From Opitutales bacterium (GTDB lineage: Bacteria > Verrucomicrobiota > Verrucomicrobiia > Opitutales > Intestinicryptomonadaceae), in assembly GCA_015061945.1 (NCBI GenBank), contig SUVP01000008.1, positions 55,085 to 119,084 of the forward strand: a DNA stretch of 64,000 bases. Direction: 5' to 3'. The notes under the pieces are model-generated. The model was not told the origin of the DNA. It ran no database searches and worked only from the letters and a program-made list of their open reading frames with translations. Position 1 is the stretch's first letter; each line of letters begins with the position of its first letter. Of the stretch, positions 27,411-36,704 are shown in pieces. The position numbers and the translations under genes are program-made.

Positions 27411-27689
27411 ATGGCACGTTCAATTAAAAAAGGACCATTTGTTGACCCAAGTCTTCAAGACAAGGTTGACGAAGCTCAGAAGACGAACTCGCACAAGCCA
27501 ATTCAAACTTGGTCGCGTCGTTCGGTGATTACTCCGGATTTCATCGGATTGAATTTTAACGTTCATAACGGCAGAAAGTTTGTACCAGTCTATGTTACAG
27601 AAAACATGGTAGGTCACAAGCTCGGCGAATTCTCGCCGACCCGCACGTTCAAAGGACATAACCCGCACACTAAGAAGGCAGCTATGTAA
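27411..27689 (+). CDS. rpsS: 30S ribosomal protein S19
   Basis: 92 residues with [17 protein letters not shown] start, [14 protein letters not shown], and the C-terminal [16 protein letters not shown]. The next gene starts one base after its stop codon and is not rplV but a secreted hypothetical protein, breaking the otherwise nearly invariant rpsS-rplV junction. Confidence 0.98.
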   Translation: MARSIKKGPFVDPSLQDKVDEAQKTNSHKPIQTWSRRSVITPDFIGLNFNVHNGRKFVPVYVTENMVGHKLGEFSPTRTFKGHNPHTKKAAM

Positions 27690-27690
27690 T

Positions 27691-28023
27691 ATGGTAAAAA
27701 TCGGTAGAGTCTTATTTTACACAGTGGTGATAACCGCGATGGGAATAAGCTTTGCCGACTCTCCCGAATGGGTACTGAAGACAACTTATCTCAATAGAGC
27801 AAACAAGGTGTTGGAAGTAAACGAAGATTTGGGATTGGTAAGAATCGACACAGGCACGCAAAGCAATCTCCGAAGGGGAGCGGTTTGCAAAGTTTACAGA
27901 GACAAGGAATACATCGGCGACGTAGTAATAATTGAATCTGAGAAGACGAAAGCAGTAGCGATGATTACATCGGACATAAAAATCAAAACGGGAGACGCCG
28001 TTTATATAACACCGGCAAACTAA
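27691..28023 (+). CDS. Small secreted hypothetical protein inserted between rpsS and rplV
   Basis: Not a ribosomal protein. 110 residues with a Sec-type signal (about residues 1-22, hydrophobic FYTVVITAMGISFA, probable cut before DSPEW). The mature part looks all-beta, with the pattern VLEVNEDLGLVRIDTG, LRRGAVCKVYRD, YIGDVVI, KAVAMI and IKTGDAVYITP. This resembles small SH3-like/FlgT-C-like modules common in envelope proteins of Planctomycetes and Verrucomicrobia; the resemblance is by eye only. It starts 1 base after rpsS and ends 15 bases before rplV, so it must be co-transcribed. Function unknown. Confidence 0.8.
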   Translation: MVKIGRVLFYTVVITAMGISFADSPEWVLKTTYLNRANKVLEVNEDLGLVRIDTGTQSNLRRGAVCKVYRDKEYIGDVVIIESEKTKAVAMITSDIKIKTGDAVYITPAN

Positions 28024-28038
28024 TATAGAAAGACAACA

Positions 28039-28380
28039 ATGGAAGTTAAAGCTTTAACAAAGTTTGCGCGCATGTCAGATAAGAAGGTGCGCGAAATAGC
28101 CCGAGAAATTCAGGGTCTCAACGCTGCCGAAGCGTTGGAAATTTTGAAACTCGTTCCTCGCAAGAGCGCAAGACTCGTAGCAAAGACACTCGCGAGTGCA
28201 ATTGCGAATGCTGAAAACAACAACGGTCTGTCGGCCGCTAATTTAACAATCAAGAGTGCAATCGTCAATCAAGGCGTAGCATTTAAGCGTTTTCGTCCGG
28301 TAGCACGCGGCAGCGCGCACCCGATTCGCAAGAGAACCTCGCACATTGCGATAGTTCTTTCAGACGAGAACAAGAAATAA
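28039..28380 (+). CDS. rplV: 50S ribosomal protein L22
   Basis: 113 residues, tunnel-wall protein. Contains KFARMSDKKVREIAREIQG start, KSARLVAKTLASAIANAENN and the tunnel loop near VNQGVAFKRFRPVARGSAHPI (in two parts), all typical. The start has only a weak ribosome-binding site (AGAAAGA). Confidence 0.97.
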   Translation: MEVKALTKFARMSDKKVREIAREIQGLNAAEALEILKLVPRKSARLVAKTLASAIANAENNNGLSAANLTIKSAIVNQGVAFKRFRPVARGSAHPIRKRTSHIAIVLSDENKK

Positions 28381-28392
28381 GAGGCAGATAAA

Positions 28393-29025
28393 ATGGGTCA
28401 GAAAGTAAATCCAAAAGGTTTCCGTCTCGCTGTTCGCCGCGACTGGGAGTCGCGTTGGTTCGCGAACAAGGGCGAATACGCATCAGCTGTGAATGAAGAC
28501 TATCGCATTCGCGAGTTTCTTCATAACAGACTCAAGGGAGCATCAGTTCCACGTATCTTCATTGAACGTGCAGGACAGAGAATCCGCGTAAAGATCTACA
28601 CAGCACGTCCAGGCGTAGTAATCGGTCAAAAGGGTGCATTGCTTGAAGGTCTCAAGGCAGACTTGTCGAAATATCTCGGCAAAGATGTATTGGTAGACAT
28701 TCAAGAAGTGAAGAAGCCAGACTTGGTTGCATACTTGGTAGCAGAAAGCGTAGCACTTCAGTTGGAACGTCGTATATCATTCCGTCGTGCAATTAAGAAG
28801 GCGATCTCGACAACAATGAGCATGGGTGCAGATGGCATCAAGATTCAATGCTCAGGTCGTTTGGGAGGTGCAGAAATTGCAAGAACTGAATGGCAAAGAA
28901 AAGGTCGTATTCCGTTGCACACATTGCGTGAAAACATCGACTACGGCTTCACTGAAGCAAACACAGTTTATGGTAAAATCGGCGTTAAGTGCTGGTTGTG
29001 CCTCAAGAGCGAAGACAACATCTAA
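28393..29025 (+). CDS. rpsC: 30S ribosomal protein S3
   Basis: 210 residues with GQKVNPKGFRLAV start, KH domain (GVVIGQKGALLEGLKADL near residue 75) and the C-terminal domain SGRLGGAEIARTEW. It forms part of the mRNA entry and helicase site. 12 bases after rplV. Confidence 0.98.
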   Translation: MGQKVNPKGFRLAVRRDWESRWFANKGEYASAVNEDYRIREFLHNRLKGASVPRIFIERAGQRIRVKIYTARPGVVIGQKGALLEGLKADLSKYLGKDVLVDIQEVKKPDLVAYLVAESVALQLERRISFRRAIKKAISTTMSMGADGIKIQCSGRLGGAEIARTEWQRKGRIPLHTLRENIDYGFTEANTVYGKIGVKCWLCLKSEDNI

Positions 29026-29044
29026 TTAGAAAGGTTCTATAAAG

Positions 29045-29473
29045 ATGGCAAATATTCTTCCAGCAAAGACAAAGTACCGCAAAGTGCATAAGGGTCGCAA
29101 TCGTGGCATGGCAAAAGGCGGAGATAACATCGACTTTGGCGATTACGCAATACAAGCATTAGAGCGTGGCAAATGCACAGCATCACAGCTCGAAGCGGCA
29201 CGTGTTGCAATCAACAGACATTTTAAGCGTCGTGGCAAAGTATGGATGAGAGTGTTCCCACAAAAGAGCGTCACAAAGAAGCCAGCAGAAACTCGTATGG
29301 GTAAAGGTAAAGGTGGCGTAGAATACTGGTGTGCAATCATCAAGCCAGGAAGCATCTTGTTTGAAGTATCAGGCGTACCTGCAAGTATGGCTCGTGAAGC
29401 TATGCGTTTGGCAGACGGCAAACTTCCATTCAAATGCCGATTCGTCGTTCGCGAAGGTGTCGAAATTCTGTAA
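29045..29473 (+). CDS. rplP: 50S ribosomal protein L16
   Basis: 142 residues. Contains KYRKVHKGRNRGMAKGG, VWMRVFPQKSVTKKPAETRMGKGKG (two adjoining blocks) and GVPASMAREAMRLADGKLP. It binds the A-site tRNA elbow region. Order rpsC-rplP-rpmC is standard. Confidence 0.98.
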   Translation: MANILPAKTKYRKVHKGRNRGMAKGGDNIDFGDYAIQALERGKCTASQLEAARVAINRHFKRRGKVWMRVFPQKSVTKKPAETRMGKGKGGVEYWCAIIKPGSILFEVSGVPASMAREAMRLADGKLPFKCRFVVREGVEIL

Positions 29474-29491
29474 TCAAAGGAGATTCATAAA

Positions 29492-29677
29492 ATGAAGACA
29501 AAAGAACTTAGAGAACTTTCGGCAGAAGAGCTTTCAAAGAAACTCCGCGATATGCGTGAAGAACTTTTGAATCTCAACGTTCGCAAAGGAACAGGACAGG
29601 TAGAAAACCCAGCTCGCATAAGAGAGCTACGCCGCGATATAGCTCGCTGCGAAACAATCAAGACTCAGAAGAAGTAA
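29492..29677 (+). CDS. rpmC: 50S ribosomal protein L29
   Basis: 61 residues, two-helix protein at the tunnel exit. LRELSAEELSKKLRDMREELLNL start and the RIRELRRDIARCETI end are typical. A strong AAGGAG precedes it. Confidence 0.97.
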   Translation: MKTKELRELSAEELSKKLRDMREELLNLNVRKGTGQVENPARIRELRRDIARCETIKTQKK

Positions 29678-29687
29678 AGGCAACAAG

Positions 29688-29963
29688 ATGTCGGAAAATA
29701 CAAGAAAGTCACGCAGAAGTCTTGTGGGCGTAGTAACATCGCTCTCTGGAGACAAAAGCATAAAGCTCACCTATTTCTACAAAGTGCCTCATCCATTGTA
29801 CGGCAAGGAAATTCGTCGCAAGACAGTTATCCACGTACACGATGAAAAGAATGAGTGCGCTCTTGGCGACAAGGTCGAAGTAATGGAAACGCGTCCTATC
29901 AGCAAGCTGAAGAGATTCCGCGTTGTCAGCATAATCGAAAAGGCTCCAGTTGTAGCCGAATAA
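29688..29963 (+). CDS. rpsQ: 30S ribosomal protein S17
   Basis: 91 residues, OB fold. Contains HPLYGKEIRRKTVIHVHDEKNE (in two parts), ALGDKVEVMETRPISKLKRFRVV. 10 bases after rpmC. Confidence 0.96.
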   Translation: MSENTRKSRRSLVGVVTSLSGDKSIKLTYFYKVPHPLYGKEIRRKTVIHVHDEKNECALGDKVEVMETRPISKLKRFRVVSIIEKAPVVAE

Positions 29964-29975
29964 GGAGACAAGCAA

Positions 29976-30341
29976 ATGATACAAATGCAGACAAGACTTG
30001 TGGTCGCCGATAACACCGGCGCCAAAGAGGTCGCAATGATTCGCCGTTTAGGGCAACACAGCCGTACGGCAAAAGTTGGCGACATAATCGTTGTAGCGGT
30101 AAAGAGCTCGACACCAGACGCAGCAGTGAAGAAGGGTACAGTAGCGAAGGCAGTAATCGTTCGCACAAAGGCTCCGATTCGTCGTGCAGACGGTTCGTAT
30201 CTCCGTTTCGACACAAACGCTTGCGTAATTCTCGACGGCAATGGCAATCCAAAGGGTACACGTATTTTTGGGCCAGTAGCACGCGAGCTCCGCGCAAAGA
30301 ACTACATGAAAATCATTTCACTTGCACCGGAGGTTCTATAA
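29976..30341 (+). CDS. rplN: 50S ribosomal protein L14
   Basis: 121 residues with [18 protein letters not shown] start, ending [20 protein letters not shown]. It lies at the subunit interface. The AAGGAG ribosome-binding site precedes the ATG, and rplX follows after 1 base. Confidence 0.98.
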   Translation: MIQMQTRLVVADNTGAKEVAMIRRLGQHSRTAKVGDIIVVAVKSSTPDAAVKKGTVAKAVIVRTKAPIRRADGSYLRFDTNACVILDGNGNPKGTRIFGPVARELRAKNYMKIISLAPEVL

Positions 30342-30342
30342 T

Positions 30343-30594
30343 ATGGCAAAGAGTTTTGTAAAAAAAGGCGATGAAGTAGTAGTTATCGCAGGTTCATCAA
30401 AGGGCAAACGTGGCAAGATTATCCTTGTCGACCCTAAGAAGGATCGCGTAATAGTAGAAGGTGTAAACCTTCGCAAACATCACGAGCGTAAGAGCGAGAA
30501 GAACCCAGAGGGTGCAATCGTCGAACGCGAAGCTTCAATTCACATTTCTAACGTAATGCCGGCTGGGCGTTTTGATGCAAAGAAGCAGAAATAA
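30343..30594 (+). CDS. rplX: 50S ribosomal protein L24
   Basis: 83 residues; assembly initiator with a KOW motif ([22 protein letters not shown] near residue 4). The ATG at 30343 is chosen; an upstream in-frame start would overlap rplN. The ribosome-binding site GGAGG is inside the end of rplN, so the genes are translationally coupled. Confidence 0.96.
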   Translation: MAKSFVKKGDEVVVIAGSSKGKRGKIILVDPKKDRVIVEGVNLRKHHERKSEKNPEGAIVEREASIHISNVMPAGRFDAKKQK

Positions 30595-30625
30595 GACGTA
30601 ATCAGCGGATAAAAAAGAAAATAAA

Positions 30626-31192
30626 ATGAGCACACCAGCACTAAAGAAAATATATCAGGAGAAGGTCGTGCCAGAGTTGAAAAAATCACTCGGCATCGAT
30701 AATCCCCACGAAGTGCCTAATCTGGAGAAGATAGTAATCAATTCGGCAATCCGAAGCGATGCTCCGAAGGAATGGGTACCAGAAGTGGTAAAGGAAATCG
30801 CGAAGATCACAGGTCAGCAACCAGTTGTCACAAAAGCGGGTAAGAGCATAGCAAACTTCAAGTTGCGTGCAGGGCAACCAAACGGCGTAAAGGTAACTTT
30901 GCGTGGGGCTGCAATGTGGGAATTCCTCTATAAGTTTATCGCAATCGTATTGCCATCAATCCGCGACTTCCGTGGAATTGGTAATCGTTTCGATGGAGCA
31001 GGCAACTACAATTATGGTGTTGCCGATCACACAATTTTCCCTGAAGTTACAGTAGACCCAGGCCGTAAGAACATTGGTATGGACATCACAATTGTAACGA
31101 CTGCTAAGGACGACAAAGCAGGTAGAGAGCTTTTGAAGCTACTCGGAATGCCTTTCCGTAAGACAGCAGCAGAACAGGCAGCAAACAAATAA
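30626..31192 (+). CDS. rplE: 50S ribosomal protein L5
   Basis: 188 residues, binds 5S rRNA and P-site tRNA. Typical parts: NPHEVPNLEKIVINSAI, GQQPVVTKAGKSIANFKLR, YNYGVADHTIFPEV. The C-terminus is slightly extended (KTAAEQAANK). Confidence 0.97.
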   Translation: MSTPALKKIYQEKVVPELKKSLGIDNPHEVPNLEKIVINSAIRSDAPKEWVPEVVKEIAKITGQQPVVTKAGKSIANFKLRAGQPNGVKVTLRGAAMWEFLYKFIAIVLPSIRDFRGIGNRFDGAGNYNYGVADHTIFPEVTVDPGRKNIGMDITIVTTAKDDKAGRELLKLLGMPFRKTAAEQAANK

Positions 31193-31213
31193 TAACCGCA
31201 GGACTGAAAAGAT

Positions 31214-31519
31214 ATGGCAAAGAAATCATCCATAGCACGCAATTTGAAGCGTCAGAAGTTGACGGCAAAGTATGCCGCCAAGAAAGCGGAATTGAAAAAG
31301 ATCCTCAAAGACCCAAATACGTCTGACGAAGACTTTTTCGCAGCACAACGCAAGCTCAGCAAACTTCCACGCAATGCGTCGAAGATTCGCATCCGCAATC
31401 GTTGTTCTATAACAGGTCGTCCACGCGGTTATCTCCGCAAATTTGGTTTGTCGCGCATAACATTCCGTGAGCTCGCACTCGACGGAAAATTGCCCGGCGT
31501 CACAAAATCATCGTGGTAA
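31214..31519 (+). CDS. rpsN: 30S ribosomal protein S14, zinc-free long form
   Basis: 101 residues, the long C-minus form: no CxxC pairs. It contains the [23 protein letters not shown] block (in two parts) at residues 59-81. It lies in the spc-type order between rplE and rpsH. Confidence 0.97.
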   Translation: MAKKSSIARNLKRQKLTAKYAAKKAELKKILKDPNTSDEDFFAAQRKLSKLPRNASKIRIRNRCSITGRPRGYLRKFGLSRITFRELALDGKLPGVTKSSW

Positions 31520-31537
31520 TGCGAAAGGAAAAATAAT

Positions 31538-31933
31538 ATGGCAACTCACGACAGCATTGGCGACTTTTTGACAATCATTCGCAACGCCAGCACAGCAGGC
31601 AAAGAAGTTTGCGTAGCAGACTGGTCGAAGATCCGCGAAGGAATCGCGGGCATACTCAAGGACGAAGGTTATATATCTTCGTACGAAGTATCGGGCGAAA
31701 AGGCACAGAAAGTTATCACAATTAATATGAAGTATATGAACGGCATTTCTGCATTGACGGGTATCACTCGTGTAAGTAAGCCAGGTTGCCGTATGTACTA
31801 CGAATACCGCAGTATTCCGCGAGTACTCAATGGTATGGGCATTTCTATCTTGACAACATCGAAAGGTGTGTTGAAAGACAGCGATTGCCGTGCACAAAAG
31901 GTCGGCGGAGAAATCATCTGCAAAGTTTGGTAA
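31538..31933 (+). CDS. rpsH: 30S ribosomal protein S8
   Basis: 131 residues. Starts THDSIGDFLTIIRNAS, with C-terminal GMGISILTTSKGVLKD and GGEIICKVW. S8 is the classical spc-operon repressor acting near rplE; no such site was verified. Confidence 0.97.
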   Translation: MATHDSIGDFLTIIRNASTAGKEVCVADWSKIREGIAGILKDEGYISSYEVSGEKAQKVITINMKYMNGISALTGITRVSKPGCRMYYEYRSIPRVLNGMGISILTTSKGVLKDSDCRAQKVGGEIICKVW

Positions 31934-31942
31934 GGAAAACAT

Positions 31943-32491
31943 ATGAGCAGAATTGGTAAACTTCCCGTAAAGATTCCAGCAGGCGTAAAAGCGTCAGTAA
32001 ATGGTGGAACAGTAGTAATCGAAGGTGCGAAGGGCAAGCTCGAGCAAAACTTCGGTACAGCAGTAGACATCAAGTTGGAAAATGACGAAATCACAGTAGC
32101 ACCAGCATCAGCATCGCGTCATTCGAGTGCAATGCACGGCACAGCACGTAGCATTATTGCAGGAATGGTGAAGGGTGTAACAGAAGGTTTTTCAAAGGTA
32201 CTCGAAATCAAGGGTGTAGGTTTTAAAGCAGACCTCAAGGGCAATGTATTGACATTGGCATTGGGTTATGCACATCCATGTATTTACGAGCTTCCAGCAG
32301 GCATCACAGTAGTAATCGGTGAAACTCCAGACAGAAATCCGTTGTTGACGGTATCTGGTGCAAGCAAGCACATGGTAGGACAGGTTGCAAGTGATATCAA
32401 GCACTTCTATCCAGTAGAACCTTACAAGGGCAAGGGTGTCAGAATTCATGGCGAATTTGTCCGCCGCAAGGAAGGCAAGAAGACTGCATAA
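31943..32491 (+). CDS. rplF: 50S ribosomal protein L6
   Basis: 182 residues in two similar domains. MSRIGKLPVKIPAGVKA start, TEGFSKVLEIKGVGFKA near residue 78, and the C-terminal GVRIHGEFVRRKEGKKTA. Near the sarcin-ricin loop. 9 bases after rpsH. Confidence 0.98.
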   Translation: MSRIGKLPVKIPAGVKASVNGGTVVIEGAKGKLEQNFGTAVDIKLENDEITVAPASASRHSSAMHGTARSIIAGMVKGVTEGFSKVLEIKGVGFKADLKGNVLTLALGYAHPCIYELPAGITVVIGETPDRNPLLTVSGASKHMVGQVASDIKHFYPVEPYKGKGVRIHGEFVRRKEGKKTA

Positions 32492-32517
32492 TCTGGCGGT
32501 ACTGAAAGGATACGAAT

Positions 32518-32880
32518 ATGAAATTGGAAACAAAAAAGAATTTGGAACAGAAACGTCGCTGGAGAGTACGTCGCAAGGTACGCGGAACAGCAGAACGTCC
32601 AAGATTGGCAGTATGCTTTTCAAACAAGCATATCTATGCACAATGCATCAACGACAAGCTTGGCGTAACACTGGTAGCACTTTGCACAACATCGAAAGAG
32701 CTCAACGGCGAAAAGATTCTCCCGAATGTAGCTGGAGCAACAAAACTTGGCGAAAAGTTTGGTGCAAAGCTCAAGAGTGCAGGCGTAGAAGCAGTAGTAT
32801 ACGATCGTGGAGCACGTCGCTACCATGGTTGTGTAAAGGCTTTTGCGGACGCAGTTCGTTCAACAGGAATTAACTTCTAA
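32518..32880 (+). CDS. rplR: 50S ribosomal protein L18
   Basis: 120 residues, 5S rRNA binder. RRWRVRRKVRGTAERPRLAV near residue 13, and YDRGARRYHGCVKAFADAVR at the end. Length standard. Confidence 0.97.
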   Translation: MKLETKKNLEQKRRWRVRRKVRGTAERPRLAVCFSNKHIYAQCINDKLGVTLVALCTTSKELNGEKILPNVAGATKLGEKFGAKLKSAGVEAVVYDRGARRYHGCVKAFADAVRSTGINF

Positions 32881-32892
32881 TTAGGCTACAAA

Positions 32893-33396
32893 ATGAGTAG
32901 AGAATTTAAGAATAAGAAAGTGGAAGCCGAAAAAGAAGCGGGTCCAGAACTCATCGAAAAAGTAGTACACATCAATCGTTGTGCTAAGGTGGTAAAGGGT
33001 GGACGTCGTTTCACATTCTCCGCATTGGTAGTAATCGGTGATGGCAATGGTAAAATAGGTCTTGGTTATGGCAAGGCGAAGGAAGTTCCGGACGCAATCA
33101 AGAAAGCGTCAGACAGAGCTCGCAAGGTTATGAAGCAAGTTAGCCTCAAGGAAAACACCATTCCACACGACGTACGCGGTGAATTTGATGGTGGTATCGT
33201 ATTGCTCCGTCCAGCAAGTCCTGGTACAGGTGTTATCGCAGGTGGTGGCGTTCGTGCAGTTCTTGAAGCAGTTGGCATCAAGGACGTATTGAGCAAATCG
33301 CTCGGTTCGAACAACGATATGGCAATGGTAAACGCAACACTCGACGCATTGTATCAGCTCCGCACAGCTGAAACAATCAGCGCAATGAGAAGCTAA
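32893..33396 (+). CDS. rpsE: 30S ribosomal protein S5
   Basis: 167 residues. Contains [22 protein letters not shown] (two parts), [20 protein letters not shown], and [19 protein letters not shown]. It is a fidelity and mRNA-helicase protein. In most bacteria rpmD (L30) follows; here rplO follows after 16 bases and L30 is absent. Confidence 0.98.
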   Translation: MSREFKNKKVEAEKEAGPELIEKVVHINRCAKVVKGGRRFTFSALVVIGDGNGKIGLGYGKAKEVPDAIKKASDRARKVMKQVSLKENTIPHDVRGEFDGGIVLLRPASPGTGVIAGGGVRAVLEAVGIKDVLSKSLGSNNDMAMVNATLDALYQLRTAETISAMRS

Positions 33397-33412
33397 TAAG
33401 GAGACTTACAAG

Positions 33413-33862
33413 ATGAAATTGCACACACTCTCACATCCAAAGGGAGCTAAACACTCGAGAAAACGTCTCGGTTGTGGCGTAGGCAGTGGACACGGCAAAA
33501 CATCAGGACGCGGACACAAAGGTGCTAAGGCACGCAGTGGTGGACACGTACGTCCAGGTTTTGAAGGTGGTCAAATGCCATTATACCGCAAGTTGCCACA
33601 TCGTGGTTTCAACAACTTCAAGTTCAGAGTAGAATATGCAACAGTAAATGTTGCATCGCTCGAACAACTTGGTCTTGAAGAAATCTCACGCGATGATTTG
33701 GTTATTGCAGGCTTAGTTCGTGCGAGCGACAATCTCGTGAAGATTCTCGGCAACGGTGAATTGACAAAGAAGATTGTTGTTAAGGCAGACAAGTTCTCAG
33801 CAAGTGCTATCAAGAAGATTGAGGCAGCAGGTGGCAAAGCGATTGTCAACTCTGCAGAATAG
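33413..33862 (+). CDS. rplO: 50S ribosomal protein L15
   Basis: 149 residues with a Gly-rich basic N-terminal part (GVGSGHGKTSGRGHKGAKA...) and GFEGGQMPLYRKLPHRGF. It lies directly between rpsE and secY, as in the spc operon minus rpmD. Confidence 0.97.
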   Translation: MKLHTLSHPKGAKHSRKRLGCGVGSGHGKTSGRGHKGAKARSGGHVRPGFEGGQMPLYRKLPHRGFNNFKFRVEYATVNVASLEQLGLEEISRDDLVIAGLVRASDNLVKILGNGELTKKIVVKADKFSASAIKKIEAAGGKAIVNSAE

Positions 33863-33903
33863 GCTTCATAAACAAAATTATCTATTATACAGACACAACA
33901 GAA

Positions 33904-35358
33904 ATGTTTTCGGCATTCATAAATTGCTTTAAAATCCCAGAACTGCGTCAAAGAATCTTTTTGACGTTGGGGTTAATTTTTATAGCGCGAGTCGGCGCAG
34001 GTATACCATTGCCTGGCGTCGACCCAACGCCTTTGCAAAATTTCTATGCATCGGCAACGACAGACGGAGGCGGTCTTGCGGGTCTGTATAATATGTTTAC
34101 TGGTGGAGCGATGGTAAACGGTGCGATATTCGCATTAGGTATCATGCCTTACATCAGTGCTTCGATTATCCTTCAGCTCATGGGTGCGGTAATGCCAAGT
34201 TTGGCACGCCTCATGCAAGAAGGAGATTCGGGCAGACAAAAAATCGCACAATATACACGCTACTTGACATTGCTCATCGGTGCAATTCAAGGTACAATGA
34301 TTACATACGCACTCGTATACACACCTGGAACATTCTTCACAGGTTTTGATACGGCACAGTGGGGAAATATCATCGTAGCAGGCAATATACCGATTTTCTT
34401 TGTTGTCAGTGTAATTTTGATGACAACAGGTTGTATGATTCTCACATGGCTTGGTGAGCAAATCACTCAACGTGGGATTGGCAATGGAGTATCGATAATC
34501 ATTACAGTAGGTATTATCGAAGCAATTCCAGGGGCATGCTCGCAGGCATACAGCATGGTATTCGACAGAGCAGTTGGTGCAGAAAGTGCAAGCATCGGAA
34601 TACCGCAAGCAATAATAATGCTCGTATTTTTAGTAGCAGTAACAGCTGCAATCATTATGATTTTGCAAGCTGTACGCAAAGTTCCAGTACAATACGCAAA
34701 ACGCGTAGTAGGTAGAAAATTGATGGGCGGACAAAGCTCGTACTTGCCATTGAAAGTCAATTATGCAGGTGTTATGCCAATCATTTTTGCAAGTGCATTG
34801 CTCTTGTTCCCGCAACAAATTTTCGGACAATTTAATCTTTCAACATATAACTTGGTATACGGTGGACTCGTATTTGCATTCAGTTATTTCTGGGTTTCGA
34901 TTATGTTCAAACCATTGCAAATTGCAGACGAGCTCAAGCGTAATAGCGGATATATTCCAGGCGTACGTCCTGGTGAATTTACAGCCAAGTTCCTCGATTA
35001 TGTGATGACACGCCTCACATTTGCAGGTGCATGTTTCTTGGTCATCATAGCAATTTTGCCAAACATTTTGATGTCTTACTGGGGAATTCCATCGAAGATT
35101 GCATATTTCTTTGGAGGCACAGGAGCACTTATCGCAGTTGGCGTATCGCTCGATACAATGAGACAAGTCGAAACATATCTTCTCCAACGCCATTACGATG
35201 GTTTCTTGAAGAAGGGGCGTATTCGTGGTCGTAGTGTTGGACAAACACGACAAATGATAGACACGAGCGAAATCAAAAATCTTTGGGCACTCTGGACACC
35301 ATTGTTGGTGATATTTGTCATCGGCGTGGCTGCTTCAATTGTCCGCAACTTCCTCTAA
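33904..35358 (+). CDS. secY: Preprotein translocase subunit SecY
   Basis: Pore of the Sec translocon; 484 residues with ten hydrophobic helices. Contains GAGIPLPGVDP near residue 30, YISASIILQLMG, WLGEQITQRGIGNGVSIII, and the cytoplasmic loop VQYAKRVVGRKLMGGQSSYLPLKVN (in parts). It is slightly longer than the E. coli protein. Partner SecE is at 9401. Confidence 0.98.
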   Translation: MFSAFINCFKIPELRQRIFLTLGLIFIARVGAGIPLPGVDPTPLQNFYASATTDGGGLAGLYNMFTGGAMVNGAIFALGIMPYISASIILQLMGAVMPSLARLMQEGDSGRQKIAQYTRYLTLLIGAIQGTMITYALVYTPGTFFTGFDTAQWGNIIVAGNIPIFFVVSVILMTTGCMILTWLGEQITQRGIGNGVSIIITVGIIEAIPGACSQAYSMVFDRAVGAESASIGIPQAIIMLVFLVAVTAAIIMILQAVRKVPVQYAKRVVGRKLMGGQSSYLPLKVNYAGVMPIIFASALLLFPQQIFGQFNLSTYNLVYGGLVFAFSYFWVSIMFKPLQIADELKRNSGYIPGVRPGEFTAKFLDYVMTRLTFAGACFLVIIAILPNILMSYWGIPSKIAYFFGGTGALIAVGVSLDTMRQVETYLLQRHYDGFLKKGRIRGRSVGQTRQMIDTSEIKNLWALWTPLLVIFVIGVAASIVRNFL

Positions 35359-35431
35359 TTCGGCATTGCGGATTGGAATGAAAGTTGCACTTTGTTCTTT
35401 GTATTATACCAACAAAAAATAGACGCGACGT

Positions 35432-36202
35432 ATGATACCAATAAAATCAGATAGAGATTTAAAAATCATGCGTGAAGCATGTGCGATTGCTGCGACGGTT
35501 CTCGACGAGCTTTGTCAAATTGCGAAAGAGGGTATAACAACTCTCGAGATTGACAGAGCTGGAAAAGAAATAATGTCGAAGTATTCGTGCAGAAGTGCAT
35601 GCTACCACTATAAAGCCGGCAGATTGAGATACCCTGGGTATCTTTGCATATCGGTCAACGACGAAGTTATCCACGGGATAGGTTCAGATAGAGCGTTGAA
35701 GTCGGGCGATATAGTTAGTATGGACGTAAGCGTTATTTATAAGGGTTTTGTCGGAGACAATACTCGTACGGTCTTGATAGGCGATGTAAACGCAGAAACG
35801 CGAAAGCTTGTCGAGGCTACTGATATCGCCTTGCAAAAGGGGATAGAACAGGCAAGAGCGGGGAATCGAGTAGGCGATATATCGTCGGCGATTCAATCGT
35901 ATGTAGAATCTTGTGGGTACGGGATAGTTGAAGAGTTTACAGGTCATGGGGTTGGGCGTAGTATGCACGAGGAACCTCAAATTCCAAATTATGGCAGAGC
36001 GGGTACAGGTCCGATTTTGCGAGCTGGAATGACCTTGGCGATAGAGCCAATGATAACCATGGGAAGCCCAGAAATATTTGTTGGCGATGACGGGTGGACG
36101 GTCTACACGTCCGACGGCAAACCAAGCTGCCATATCGAACATACGGTGCTTGTGACGAACGGTAATCCAGAAATCCTCACAATTCCAATGCAGAATAAGT
36201 AG
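35432..36202 (+). CDS. map: Type I methionine aminopeptidase
   Basis: Removes the initiator Met from new proteins; 256 residues. The five metal ligands are visible in SMDVSVIYKG and DNTRTV (two Asp), GHGVGRSMHEEP (His), LAIEPM (Glu) and HIEHTVLVT (Glu); the His of VIHGIG is also present. It lies between secY and rpsM as in many bacteria, but without adk, infA or rpmJ. Confidence 0.97.
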   Translation: MIPIKSDRDLKIMREACAIAATVLDELCQIAKEGITTLEIDRAGKEIMSKYSCRSACYHYKAGRLRYPGYLCISVNDEVIHGIGSDRALKSGDIVSMDVSVIYKGFVGDNTRTVLIGDVNAETRKLVEATDIALQKGIEQARAGNRVGDISSAIQSYVESCGYGIVEEFTGHGVGRSMHEEPQIPNYGRAGTGPILRAGMTLAIEPMITMGSPEIFVGDDGWTVYTSDGKPSCHIEHTVLVTNGNPEILTIPMQNK

Positions 36203-36309
36203 GGGGAATATAAGTTTCTGAAGATTATTTGTGAAATAATTAAAAAAAAGACTTTTCAAAATAAAAAAAACGGTCATTATAAAAAACCTTTTTTAACAAC
36301 GGAAAAAAT

Positions 36310-36684
36310 ATGCCAAGACTATTAGGAGTAGATATTCCAAATAACAAACGCGTAGAATACGCGCTCAGATACATCTATGGTATCGGTCCAGCACGTGCAA
36401 AGATAATTTGCCAAGAGTGCGGAATCCCCGAATCCATGCGTGCAAGCGAACTCAACGAAGACTTGATCAATAAGATCATGACATGCGTTGCAGATCACCA
36501 ATACAAACTTGAAGGTGATCTTCGTCGTGAAATCGTAAGCAACTTGAAGCGTTTGGGCGCAATCAAGTCGTATCGTGGTTTGCGTCATGCGAAGGGTTTG
36601 CCAGTACGTGGACAACGTACAAGCACAAACGCACGCACACGCAAGGGTGCACGCAAGACAGTAGGCGTAGTATCAAAGAAATAA
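36310..36684 (+). CDS. rpsM: 30S ribosomal protein S13
   Basis: 124 residues with the [25 protein letters not shown] start and [24 protein letters not shown] (two parts) at the end. The 107-base gap before it (36203-36309), where rpmJ or infA would normally be, is A/T-rich with no coding potential. Confidence 0.98.
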   Translation: MPRLLGVDIPNNKRVEYALRYIYGIGPARAKIICQECGIPESMRASELNEDLINKIMTCVADHQYKLEGDLRREIVSNLKRLGAIKSYRGLRHAKGLPVRGQRTSTNARTRKGARKTVGVVSKK

Positions 36685-36704
36685 CAATCTGAAACTTATT
36701 TTAC

